Position numbers and translations under genes: made by a program
In this document: positions 48,101-58,000 of the stretch, piece after piece
Layout: each line of letters opens with the position of its first letter
How positions within the stretch are numbered: the first letter of the stretch is position 1
NCBI GenBank assembly: GCA_935421135.1
Contig: OW285188.1
Location: 2,997,001-3,061,000, forward strand
Length of the DNA stretch: 64,000 nucleotides
Reading direction: 5' to 3'
DNA from: Bugulina stolonifera
Taxonomy: Eukaryota; Bryozoa; Gymnolaemata; Cheilostomatida; Bugulidae
The notes under the pieces: model-generated
Told to the model about the DNA's origin: nothing
What the model saw: the letters and a program-made list of their open reading frames with translations, nothing else
Database searches by the model: none

Positions 48101-51100
48101 CACATACATATATAACATATACATATATAACACATACATATATAACATATACATATATAACACATACATATATAACATATACATATATAACACATACATA
48201 TATAACACATACATATATAACATATACATATATAACACATACATATATAACATATACATATATAACACATACATATATAACATATACATATATAACACAT
48301 ACATATATAACATATACATATATAACACATACATATATAACATATATATATATATAACACATACATATATAACACATACATATATAACATATACATATAT
48401 AACACATACATATATAACATATACATATATAACATATACATATATAACATATACATATATAACATATACATGTATAACACATACATATATAACATATACA
48501 TATATAACACATACATATATAACATATACATATATAACACATACATATATAACATATACTCAATCTGCATACAGTGTACTGTTTCGGTGTTTAACACCTC
48601 ATCAGTGCAGCTCAGAGATATGCCTGGGAGAACACCTTACATATACATATATACATATACATATATATACATATACATATACATATATATACATATACAT
48701 ATATAACACATACATATATAACATATACATATATAAAACATACATATATAACACATACATATATAACATATACATATACATATATAACATATACATATAT
48801 AACATATACATATATAACATATACATATATAACATATACATATATAACATATACATATATAACATATACATATACACATGTACATACAAATACAACTACC
48901 AACCAATGAAAGCTCTACTTACATTTTGACGAAGATGTTTTCGTGTTGAATGCTGATAATACTTTATTGTTGGCTCATCAAACTAAAGGTAAGACAAATC
49001 CAATGTAAAAGTCATGTAGTATACAATGTATGGGAATGTACAGTCTCATATGTATATAAAACTGTACTACATGTAGATGTTAAATAGTTTCAGCTATTAG
49101 AGTGCGATAGAGACTAAACCTTCGGGTGTCCTACATAACATAGCTGACAGCAGCTCCATCTAGTGGCATAGTATACAGCGTACAAGTGTGTATACCTACT
49201 AGTACCATTGAATATACTGTATACTCAATGGAAGATATGGGGGTAGACAACTACCCTACTACAACAACACAGGGTGATGGAAAGTTCATAACAAGTGATA
49301 ATAGCATCATATAACTGTGAGTGAGTTTCTCTAACTTATGTTTAATTAGTCCATGTTATTATGTCCACTGTACATTTCCATCTGATACAGAGTGGTGACC
49401 ACTGGTCATTAGAATAGTAGCATATAATATTATATAACCATCTCTACTGATATACAAATGTACAACTGATTAGGCATAGTGTACATGTAACACACACATA
49501 ATACAAGCATATGGGTAGGTGACCTATTTACAATGTGTGAAATAACAGCACCACACAGGGCAGACTATATAGCCTACTGCGGACAGTATTATATGCATGT
49601 AAATACCTTGAGAGTCTTTTGATAAAGTGCACACATTTTCTGTCCTCGCTGTTGATAACACAAACCAAGACCTCTACAGATATCATCTGCGTTAGCTGCA
49701 TCACCAACCCTGCAACCAGAACAATGTGTAAGTACATGCATATACACAGTGTAAGTATATTTATATACAATGTATAAGTACACTACTATATACAATGTGC
49801 AAGTAAATACATGCATATAAACAGAGTTATGTAAACTACACTAGTACATCACCCACAGTATCAAAGTGAAAGTTGGCCTTGAATCACAAATATAAATTGT
49901 AGGAAAATAAGGCAAGCATATAAATACTACAATGTACTTGGAGTTAATTAACCACACATGTGGAGTACCTGGTCAAACTTTCACCAAATAATAGCAAAGT
50001 AGTTATGAACAGGTGCTCTGTGGAGTTATATCAAAGCCTAAGGGTCAGGGGCAAAGGAGACAAGTAACACACAAGCTATTATAATGTCGGCAATAACAAT
50101 AACAAAAATTTTATTACTAAAATATCATTTTATCATGAGCCGCAGTCTAATGTATGATCACATATTAGATAAACAATAAATAAATAAAATAACAAGGATA
50201 ATAGCTGGCAAGTACAGATCCTATATGATGTAACACATAAGCACTGTGCCACCATGATAAGTATGGCCTGATCATTGTATTATTCATGCTGGCAACACTA
50301 CATCACATGCATATTGATAATGATTATATACTGTTGATATTATATTACTAGAACATCTGTAGGCCAATATTGCAATGTAATGGAATAAAGGGAACAAGTG
50401 TCCTAGTTATTAACTCCAACACCAATGGTCGGCATCAGAATACTGGGTTTTCCCAACTGACTGCCCATTAGCAACAGCAATAACATTGTCAAATATAACC
50501 CAGAGACTAAGAGTTTTATAAATTAGTGCATGCTACTACTTATACATGTATTACACAGCAGCCTGTGGGACTGTAAAATGTACTTACAGTAGCACAGGCT
50601 ATTACTACTAGTAAAGCACTAGACTGTAGCAGTTGTTTAGTAGTGGTGTGGTTCATTGAAGGTAGTCAATGAGGAAACTATGTGTATAATCTAATCACAC
50701 ACATAAACAAGTTCTGGCAGACATATTGTTTATAGAAGGGATCAAATCTGAGTACATTACCAGTAGAGTAAGCCTATCCACAAGTGATAATATGGGCTGG
50801 GCTAACATCAATATCATTGTTGAGATCATCACATACATATGCTACATTTTAGCACACATAGACACTAAAAACTAGTGTGAGAAGTCCAATGTAATAATGT
50901 ATAATGTTATGTATTAACACAGCTACATAGTTACATGTATGTTCATGTTACATAATATGTCAAACTGAAAGATTACGCATACTACACATACTCATATAAT
51001 GCACATACACACACTCAAACAGGTCTTTTGTACAGGGCTAACCACTTCCCAATGACTGTACGCTATTATCAGGTCAGTAAGTAGGTTATATAGACCTACT

Positions 51101-52158
51101 TATACCAACTAATACTTCTAATTGAGTAGGCCTGCACCATGTGCACATAGTAGGTAGGTCAATTTGTGCTAACTGTCCAACATGACCCAGTTTCCAAATA
51201 TGTCAAGTATTTAACCTTGAATGATATTATTATGGTGGTATTTATGTATGCCTAGCGTTACATGCAGGCCTATGCACTATTTATACCTTACCAGTCAAGT
51301 TTCTGCGATAATACTGAGGGTGTATAGTGTATACTGTATACTGTACAGTGTATACTGTATAGTGTATAGTGTATAGTGTATACTGTATAGTGCATAGTGT
51401 ATACTGTATAGTGTATACTGTATAGTGTATACTGTATAGTGTACAGGTTTACAATATTATTATGGGTTTCACTTACATCCGGATTATAATAGGTCCAAAT
51501 ATTTCAGCAAACACCTGACATGGTTTGCTAAACTTGGTGGGTAGTTTAAGACAGAAAGTGTCCAGGGATTCCACCAGCGTCTGGTTGTTTACCTCAGCCA
51601 GCTGGTCTACTAGACTGACCAGTACAGTGCAAGCTGAAACACATATCCACATACACACACTGTACATGTACCTACTATACATACCTATATATAAAATATA
51701 TGTAGCTCTACATACAGTCAAAGACCCGTAAATTAGAAATCATAATGAGCTGAATGTGTACGACTTTGTGAGAAATAAATAGGCCTACAAACTGTAGTAA
51801 CATGTATAGACCAATACAGCCGATATACATCGCATGATTAAACAGCAGTAGGATCCTACCAGTATGTAGGCTATTCTCTTTCAGTTTCACTACTTGGTAT
51901 CATAGAAATCACAAACGTAGACTTGCTTTTCCTAATCTACATTGACTGGCAGGGTGCCAGAAGGGATTGGTACAAGGAGTGATACACAATAGCTAGACTA
52001 TGAACTAAGTTGTTAGGTAGAAAGAACAACTTACTAGCACACTCCATGCCACCATCTATTCCTCTAAAAAACCTGTGATTTATAACTGCTGTAGCGGACT
52101 GAGCATAGAAGACTGACACCAGAACGGCAGCTAATGTAGCTCTCTGTAAGCCAATCAT
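42156..52158 (-). CDS. AOAH: Acyloxyacyl hydrolase (LPS-deacylating GDSL lipase with saposin domain)
   Basis: Seventeen exons join in phase: 52158-52035, 51633-51477, 49709-49607, 48982-48923, 47869-47790, 47472-47412, 46512-46442, 46177-46126, 45971-45828, 45522-45339, 44973-44862, 44433-44352, 43992-43837, 43693-43531, 43020-42938, 42568-42551 (least certain), 42284-42156; about 592 aa (human 575). A signal peptide (LAAVLVSVFYAQSATA) precedes the saposin B domain (about 40-115; CTVLVSLVDQLAEVNNQTLV). Calcium-binding-type segments follow (HVPFGDRDGDLHSS, WRGKDCNDD, YDSNCNGIW). The nucleophile is in VVVMGDSVGAHFH (Ser about 265). LVGNDVC matches the conserved Asn block, and Asp-His is in EPVDGFHPNQ (about 538/541). 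The C-terminus FGDQGGY is family-typical. AOAH removes secondary acyl chains from bacterial lipopolysaccharide in lysosomes or outside the cell. All catalytic residues are present. Confidence 0.96.
42283..42460 (-). repeat. 47-53-bp tandem repeat multiplying the last AOAH splice acceptor
   Basis: Units start at 42283, 42330, 42383 and 42436 (ATCTATACAAGTACATAGAG). On the minus strand each ends CTTGTATAG|AT; the first is the real acceptor of the terminal exon (exon begins 42284), the others are decoys upstream in the intron. The repeat boundary coincides with the exon boundary to within 2 nt. Confidence 0.88.
45018..45225. repeat. 31-bp tandem repeat
   Basis: About seven copies of TATAACACGTACAATGTACATGTAGATGTAT lie in the AOAH intron between exons 10 and 11, ending about 45 bp from the exon 11 acceptor. 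It is highly homogeneous, so recent. Confidence 0.92.
46571..47212. mobile_element. Non-autonomous hAT-type element, 642 bp, perfect 8-bp TSD
   Basis: The ends are CAGACATGGGC and GGCACATGTCTG, flanked by identical GTATATAA at 46563-46570 and 47213-47220. The interior is full of ACTTGACTC and TTACTTTACTC phrases near both ends and has no transposase frame. It lies in the AOAH intron between exons 6 and 7. Confidence 0.88.
47938..48558. repeat. TATATAACACATACA / TATATAACATATACA minisatellite, block 1
   Basis: About forty 15-bp units in two alternating variants (ACACATACA and ACATATACA) lie in the AOAH intron between exons 4 and 5. The repeat makes frames up to 336 codons (Tyr-Ile-Tyr-Asn) that are not genes. 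Confidence 0.95.
48565..48610 (-). ncRNA. Type I hammerhead ribozyme candidate in AOAH intron
   Basis: The minus strand reads helix I CTGCA (48610-48606), core CTGATGA (48605-48599), helix II GGTGT/ACACC with TAA loop (48598-48586), core GAAA (48585-48582), helix III CAG-TACA-CTG closed by the A-T pair next to it (48582-48571), cleavage triplet GTA (48572-48570) and helix I return TGCAG (48569-48565). Beyond an internal loop, ATATCTC (48621-48615) can pair with GAGTATAT (48561-48554) with one bulge, giving the longer helix I usual for natural type I ribozymes. All invariant core bases are present. It is in the sense orientation of the AOAH transcript. Activity is inferred, not shown. Confidence 0.8.
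48640..48880. repeat. TATATAACATATACA minisatellite, block 2
   Basis: This continues the block 1 repeat on the other side of the 80-bp hammerhead-bearing spacer, with more of the ACATATACA variant and some TATATACATATACA. It ends about 40 bp before AOAH exon 4. Confidence 0.93.
49710..51476. other. AOAH intron between exons 2 and 3
   Basis: 1.8-kb intron without a supported gene. Its only repeat is the TGTATAC/TGTATAG run near exon 2. Confidence 0.5.
51310..51445. repeat. TGTATACTGTATAG tandem repeat
   Basis: An imperfect array of GTGTATACTGTATA and GTGTATA units lies about 30 bp beyond the AOAH exon 2 donor (exon ends 51477). Confidence 0.88.
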
Positions 52159-52254
52159 CTTGCTTGTCTTTATAAGACTCTAACTAACTCCTAAAAGACA
52201 TTTCAAACACTAAACTGGGTTAGAAATGAACAAGATAAGTAAGTTCAAGCAAAA

Positions 52255-52435
52255 ATATAATACGGTAAAGTATGAGGAGCTGTTATATAAGCACCAACAA
52301 TATAATATGGTAAAGTATAAGGAACTGTTATATAAGCACCAACAATATAGTATGGTAAAGTACGAGGAGCTGTTATATAAGCACCAACAATATAATATGG
52401 TAAAGTATGAGGAGCTGTTATATAAGCACCAGGCC
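52255..52435. repeat. 45-bp tandem repeat upstream of AOAH
   Basis: Four copies of a 45-bp unit (AATATGGTAAAGTATGAGGA, then GCTGTTATATAAGCACCAAC) start about 100 bp upstream of the AOAH ATG. Because 45 is a multiple of three, the plus strand stays open and repeats MVKYEELLYKHQQYN four times; without codon or homology support I treat it as repeat, not a gene. It may influence the AOAH promoter. Confidence 0.9.
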
Positions 52436-53228
52436 TACACCTCTATATATGCATAACTGTTAGCAGTGGTTCTGATTTGAAGTTAGATTGATTAATGTGA
52501 AAATTGATGTGATACTATGAGCCAACAGTTTCAGATTTACTATGGCAATGAGCCACTAGCACAACTCAGTTCCAGACAACTAGCAAGTCTCCTGTTATTC
52601 CATGTAACGTAGCTGAGTGTTATACATTGCTTCTCGTCAAAACTGGTGTTACCAAATCTTTACCAATTTTAAGCAACAACAGGATTCTGTATTCGTGGTG
52701 AATCCAGCAAGGGATTTTCCATAGCCATTTAAAGGCCCAGTCAGAATACATTGTGAAATCTATTTCCAACTACATGCATGTGCTTGATCAAATTCAAATA
52801 TATGACTGCAAAACCAAAGAGTCAAAATATTGATTATAAATTAATTCAATATTAAAAATGCATTCAACCGTTTAATGCTATTTTAGGATATATAATATGT
52901 CTATTACAGGGGGTCTATCTAATTTTAGGCTCAAAATAATTAAGCATATAAACTAACAGTGATTACATTATGCTAATATTGTGTAACCAACAATATGAAT
53001 ATTAAATAATTACATAATATTAAACATTATGTAATTATAAATGCCACAATAGAACAATTATCAATTTTGAATCTAATTATAGTATTATTAAAATAATTGC
53101 AACTTTTTATGAATTTGTTGTAACTTGGGAATTAGAGCTCTAGACTTTCATGTTAGAGATCCTGGTTCGATTCTTGCAAGAGGTCATCGCGGAAAGTAAA
53201 ATCAGTAGGTTTTTATAACAATATTATT
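52436..53228. other. AOAH-ANLN intergenic, proximal part
   Basis: AT-rich, no gene seen. At about 53115-53185 a phrase with a perfect B-box-like GGTTCGATTCT suggests a worn tRNA-derived repeat. Confidence 0.4.
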
Positions 53229-53236
53229 ATACTTAG

Positions 53237-54305
53237 CAGAGCTGGGTCCAAGTCATAGATTTGACTTGACTTGCCAAGTCAAGTCAAGTCACAAGTCGAC
53301 TTGACTTGGACTTGCCAACTTGCTGACTTGACTTGACTTTGACTTGCACATCAATGTGACTTGACTTGACTTGGACACATGAATGACTTGTGATTTTGAC
53401 TTGACTTTGACTTGCACATCAATGTGACTTGACTTGACTTGGACACAGGAATGACTTGTGATTTTGACTTGGGTTTTGCCAAGTCAATCTGGCAAATAAA
53501 AATTTTGTACAGTGTTTAGCCAACATGGAAAAAAGGTCTCAATTGCCTACCTAATTATCATTTTTACTAGATCAGTGCTACTAGCAGCACTCAGAGTATA
53601 TCAAGGTTAGCTATGAGGATACACAATTCAGGCACTATCTAAGCTGTGTGTACGTGAGACTACACAACGACAATGCATAGTCACAAGTACACACAGTGCA
53701 AGTAGTGTAAGTGTAGCATACAATGTAGGTGTGGTGTAAGTAGTGAATACAATGTGCAGTGCAATAATTACTAGAGTTAAATTGCAGGACTGACCAGTGG
53801 ACACTCCTTGCTGTACCATGTGCTGTTTATATGCTATGTAACACTGCATCACCATTACAATATACAGTATGTAATACTATATGACCAGTCTCGACCGTAG
53901 TGCCAATAATACTACTTATATAGACTAGTTCTTTACCATGATTGCATCACATACATGTCTATGCCCTGCTACACCTTGGCATAGGTTTTTCATGGATTGG
54001 AATGCCTACTAAAAGAAAAGAATGATGTTTTGAAAAATGTAAAATTTTTTGAAGTTGTCTTCCACTTGACTTGCATTTCGACTTGACTTGACTTTGACTT
54101 GACTTGACTTGTGACTTGCATGACAGCTGACTTGACTTGAGGCAGCACTGACTTGACTTCGACTTGACTTGTCTTCAAAATTTTAGAAATTACTTGACTT
54201 GACTTGACTTGAGGCAGCACTGACTTGACTTGGACTTGACTTGCCTCCAAAATTTTAGAAATGACTTGACTTGTTGACTTGCAAGTCGACTTGGACCCAA
54301 CTCTG
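53237..54305. mobile_element. Non-autonomous hAT element built of ACTTG repeats, 1069 bp, perfect 8-bp TSD
   Basis: The ends CAGAGCTGGGTCCAAGTC and GACTTGGACCCAACTCTG are inverted repeats matching at 17 of 18 positions and fit the CAGRG start typical of hAT elements. Identical ATACTTAG octamers flank it (53229-53236, 54306-54313). Both ends carry long arrays of GACTTGACTTG (53262-53480 and 54060-54285) in inverted orientation; the centre (about 53490-54050) is unique and has no transposase frame. The arrays resemble the multiplied subterminal motifs that hAT transposases bind. Confidence 0.93.
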
Positions 54306-54313
54306 ATACTTAG

Positions 54314-55048
54314 TACAATTTAATAAAACGAACTGTAGTTGTTTTTATTTTATAATAAACTTGATGTTCTAATATAAATAAATTATAAACAATATTAATT
54401 AGGACATAATTTGACTTTCCAAGGCTGTAAGCTCTTGACTTTTTAATAGTAATATTAATTTTACATGAAATAGCATTAGTTAGTGTTCCATAGGCGTTGA
54501 AAGAGCTGAGGCCTGAGAGTACGGCTCGCCCAATCAACAAATGTGAAATAGACTCAGACTGATCGTTCTTTAGAATGGTGTGTGATAATTCGTTCCAATT
54601 CCTCACTAAGTGGCAGTAGTTGACAACCGATTTTCAATTTTGTGTTTATTTTGGCGGAGTGGCGTGTGGTATCTAGCAGGTAGAAAGATCATCTTTAAAC
54701 CACTTGTGCCGACATTGCCTGCATCAGGCGTATTTAATATATGGCACAGCGCCAGACTTGACATCTAAATAATAACTTGGTGTTATAGCGTTATACTTGT
54801 ATAAATAATATTAATTTGACATATATTGCCACTTCGCGCCACTTTGTGTACGGTAGATACGACGGAACATGTATACAACTGATGCGTATAACGTTGGCAG
54901 TATAATGCCAGTGTACAACCGCGCATTCTTCAAAATCTGCTTTCAGCTAGAAATGTGATTCCTACTATTTTTCATTGGATTCATTTAATTATTTTCTTAT
55001 AGTTGTTCATAAATTTTACTACACAGCACCATTTTATGCACGGTCACT
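54314..55048. promoter_or_regulatory. Upstream region of anillin
   Basis: No gene is seen. A 98-codon minus-strand frame (54310-54606) is unrecognised. The region immediately precedes the ANLN start and should hold its promoter and 5' UTR. Confidence 0.35.
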
Positions 55049-58000
55049 ATGGATCCTTTCACCGAGGTATGTTCTACTTCAACTCACAGTTATTTCCTCC
55101 GACTTCCAATTCGCTGTCGATTTGGAATTCAATTTCCAATTCTTTGGCTCCGTTTTTCGGTTTTATTAAATTAAAATTAGAACTATTACTATTCTATACT
55201 ATTACTATTACTATTAGTATTATCATTGTTGTTATTTATGATAATGATTATTATATAACATTAATATTAGTATTATTTATCTTTGTTTTAACCTCACTCA
55301 ACCTGCTGAATTTCGGTTGTCAAGATACTGGGGAGGGTGACCAACCAAAATTTCTAAAAATTAGTTGAAAAAATATCAAAATCACAATAAAAACTAAAAT
55401 GAGTCAAAAATGTTCAAGGAGAATTTTTCAAGATTGTTGCTGAATATTGACTGTACAGATGTCATGTTAAAAAACTTTTCTGTACTTTTGTAGCAAATTG
55501 CATGATGATGATAATATTAATATATATATATATATGTGATATGTTTTAAATAGTAGGATATACTTTATAATTATAATATTTTTATCATTTAGTTTTAGGT
55601 GAACTACCAGGCCTAATTTCAGATTTGATTAGATTGATGAAATGGACCCTCACTTTCTATCTACATACTCTATTGCTATTACATTGCGAGACCACTTTCA
55701 TATGTTTAGCAGAATGATTGGAATGAAGTTTACTAAAATGTTCACTGTAGCAAATAAATGCGTCCAGCTTCCACAAAATGAGTCTATATATGTCATGCGT
55801 CCAACTAGCAATTGTTTCTCTAAAATGCTTCTGTGAACTCATTATGCGTCATAGTTGGTCAGTGTGCAGGATAGTTGTTACTTCAATTCATTCCTCAGTC
55901 TGAGTCTATTTATGAAATATGATTATCCAGCATCATCTGAACTTGACTTCATCATTAGACGAAGCAATTCAAACCGGGTTTAGAAAACTAGAGAATCTAA
56001 ATAAATTTTCTGTGAATGTTTTTATTATGATTATTATTAGATTACGTAATGTTTTGTTTGCATACTCATATGAAACTCTACCGATCTATTAAAATGAGCC
56101 TAGAAATAAAAATGGATGAGTTTATTTTCATTTAATATTTTTATGTTCATTAGCAAAAATATAAGCTTATACGAAGGCCTAATAAATATAGAGATCTGTA
56201 AAATTTAGCAACATAATTTCAAACCTGAACATCAGCGTAAACTCACCGGCTTATACTCCTCAGCGTGACCAGCCCCTTGAATTTGAACTGTGAACATCAG
56301 CATACAAAATGTATATATAATAGAGATAATAATAATATCCGTGGTGCCAAACACAATTTCTTAACATGGCTGCCCAATAGCAGTGCTAGTCGAGGGGCCA
56401 CCACGGCTCCTAGAGCTGTATATTATTATAGTCCGATATGGCACGGAGGGAAAACCTTCGGGACGAAAACCTCCAGTTCGTTTATGGTACTCGAACCTAC
56501 GTCCTTGCAGATGCCTTGCATCATTGCTGCAATACCAGAGTGACTAGCGCTAGTTTTATATAATATAGAGTCCTATGCTGTTACAGCAAAGCAATATCTG
56601 GAAAAATTAAACTGTAGGCTAGCTACTATTCTACTGTTCTCAAAACCTACTATGGCAAACTATTAATAGGCCTATATACATTTGGAATCTATCCTTACTT
56701 ATGTCTTGACACATCACATGGATATCATGTGTGATTCTTTAACGCCAAATGAAAGAGAAAAGAACAGATTCGAGATTGTTTTCATGAAGGTGTTTATGTA
56801 GGGCTTTTACCACTTCTTTTAACTACTGCTTATGCTCCTGTGTCATTAGTCCTACATACATCAGTTGGTCTCAAGGAGAAAATATTTAACCTAGTGTTAA
56901 TTGAGTTTACTAGATTAATAAAACTATGAGCTTGCTTTTTATGGAGTAAGTTCATATGCAATGTTCATAGTTACGCTGGAATCTGTATGTAGGCTACATG
57001 TAGGCCTATTTACAGTGTAGTCGCATTTTTTGTTTTGACTTTCACTTACATTGTATAGTTGTCACGGTTGTAGAAATTGTTGGAAAAAACTAGGCAGCGA
57101 AGAGAGCAACTGCAGGAAAGACTAAAATCTACTCCTTCATCAGCTACGAGAAAGCGCAAACCTCTTCAGATTGACACCTCTGAAAATTCTACAGTTAACT
57201 CTTCTACTCTTAATGGTAATAATTGAAAGGCAGAAAGAGGGATTATATGTACATGACTTGTAGTGTATGACGGGTCTTAGGCTACCTGTTTGGGCTCGTT
57301 AATAATGCATAAACTACATAATAGGGGCGTATACATATACATGTGCATGTAATAGTCATTGGTTGATGGCATTACTGCGGCTTGCAATTTTGGCATTGAA
57401 CTTTTCATGGTGTTTGAAATTGCTTGGTCCAAATTGAAAGTTAAATAGCTGCATAGTCATCATTGAGTGTGGTTGAATGGCCATGAAAGAGTCGACGATT
57501 TAACAGTCGTGTAATCTCTAAATAGACCTAGACTATCAACTTATCAAAAACCCACCTATAGTTTACCTTATCTGAACTCTTTATCGACTTGATCATTAGC
57601 TGAAATACTAATGTATGATACCGTGATTAGACACGCCTTGTAGACTAGTGGTGTTGTGATATGTTCATGTAGGTAGGTAGGCTACAGTGTGTGCTGTATT
57701 TCTGAGAGCCAATGCATGCGTTGTGTAACATTATCAGGTTCAGAGAAAGTTGAAGAAAAGAGAAGAAAATCTTTAAAATCATCAAATTCTAGTTTGAATC
57801 GTAAGAACAGTGAGACGTACCGTGGCTCTGAAAACCAAGGTAGACATAGTTCTGATAGAGAACAAGGGTGTTGTGCCATACACATAGGAAGCATAACATT
57901 GTAGCAATGATAACAAGCATTGGTCTAACTAGTACACTCATTGCCTATCTGTCAGTGTGGAACTATTCTTTTAGTTACTAATGCTTATGCTGCTATTAAA

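Larger units (their letters stand above)
47213..48922. other. AOAH intronic stretch apart from exons 5 and 6
   Basis: Besides exons 47472-47412 and 47869-47790, this holds an ATAATGTAATAT-rich stretch (47275-47400), the two minisatellite blocks and the hammerhead-like spacer. No other gene is supported; the long frames across the repeats are artefacts. Confidence 0.5.

Noticed and set aside
47911..48929. Open frames of 228, 336 and 212 codons on both strands
   Set aside because: They are produced by the 15-bp minisatellite (Tyr-Ile-Tyr-Asn / Met-Leu-Tyr-Met-Tyr) and are open in several frames at once; an AOAH intron spans them.
53115..53185. tRNA gene with GGTTCGATTCT
   Set aside because: The T-arm stem does not pair and no cloverleaf can be completed; probably a worn tRNA-derived repeat or chance.
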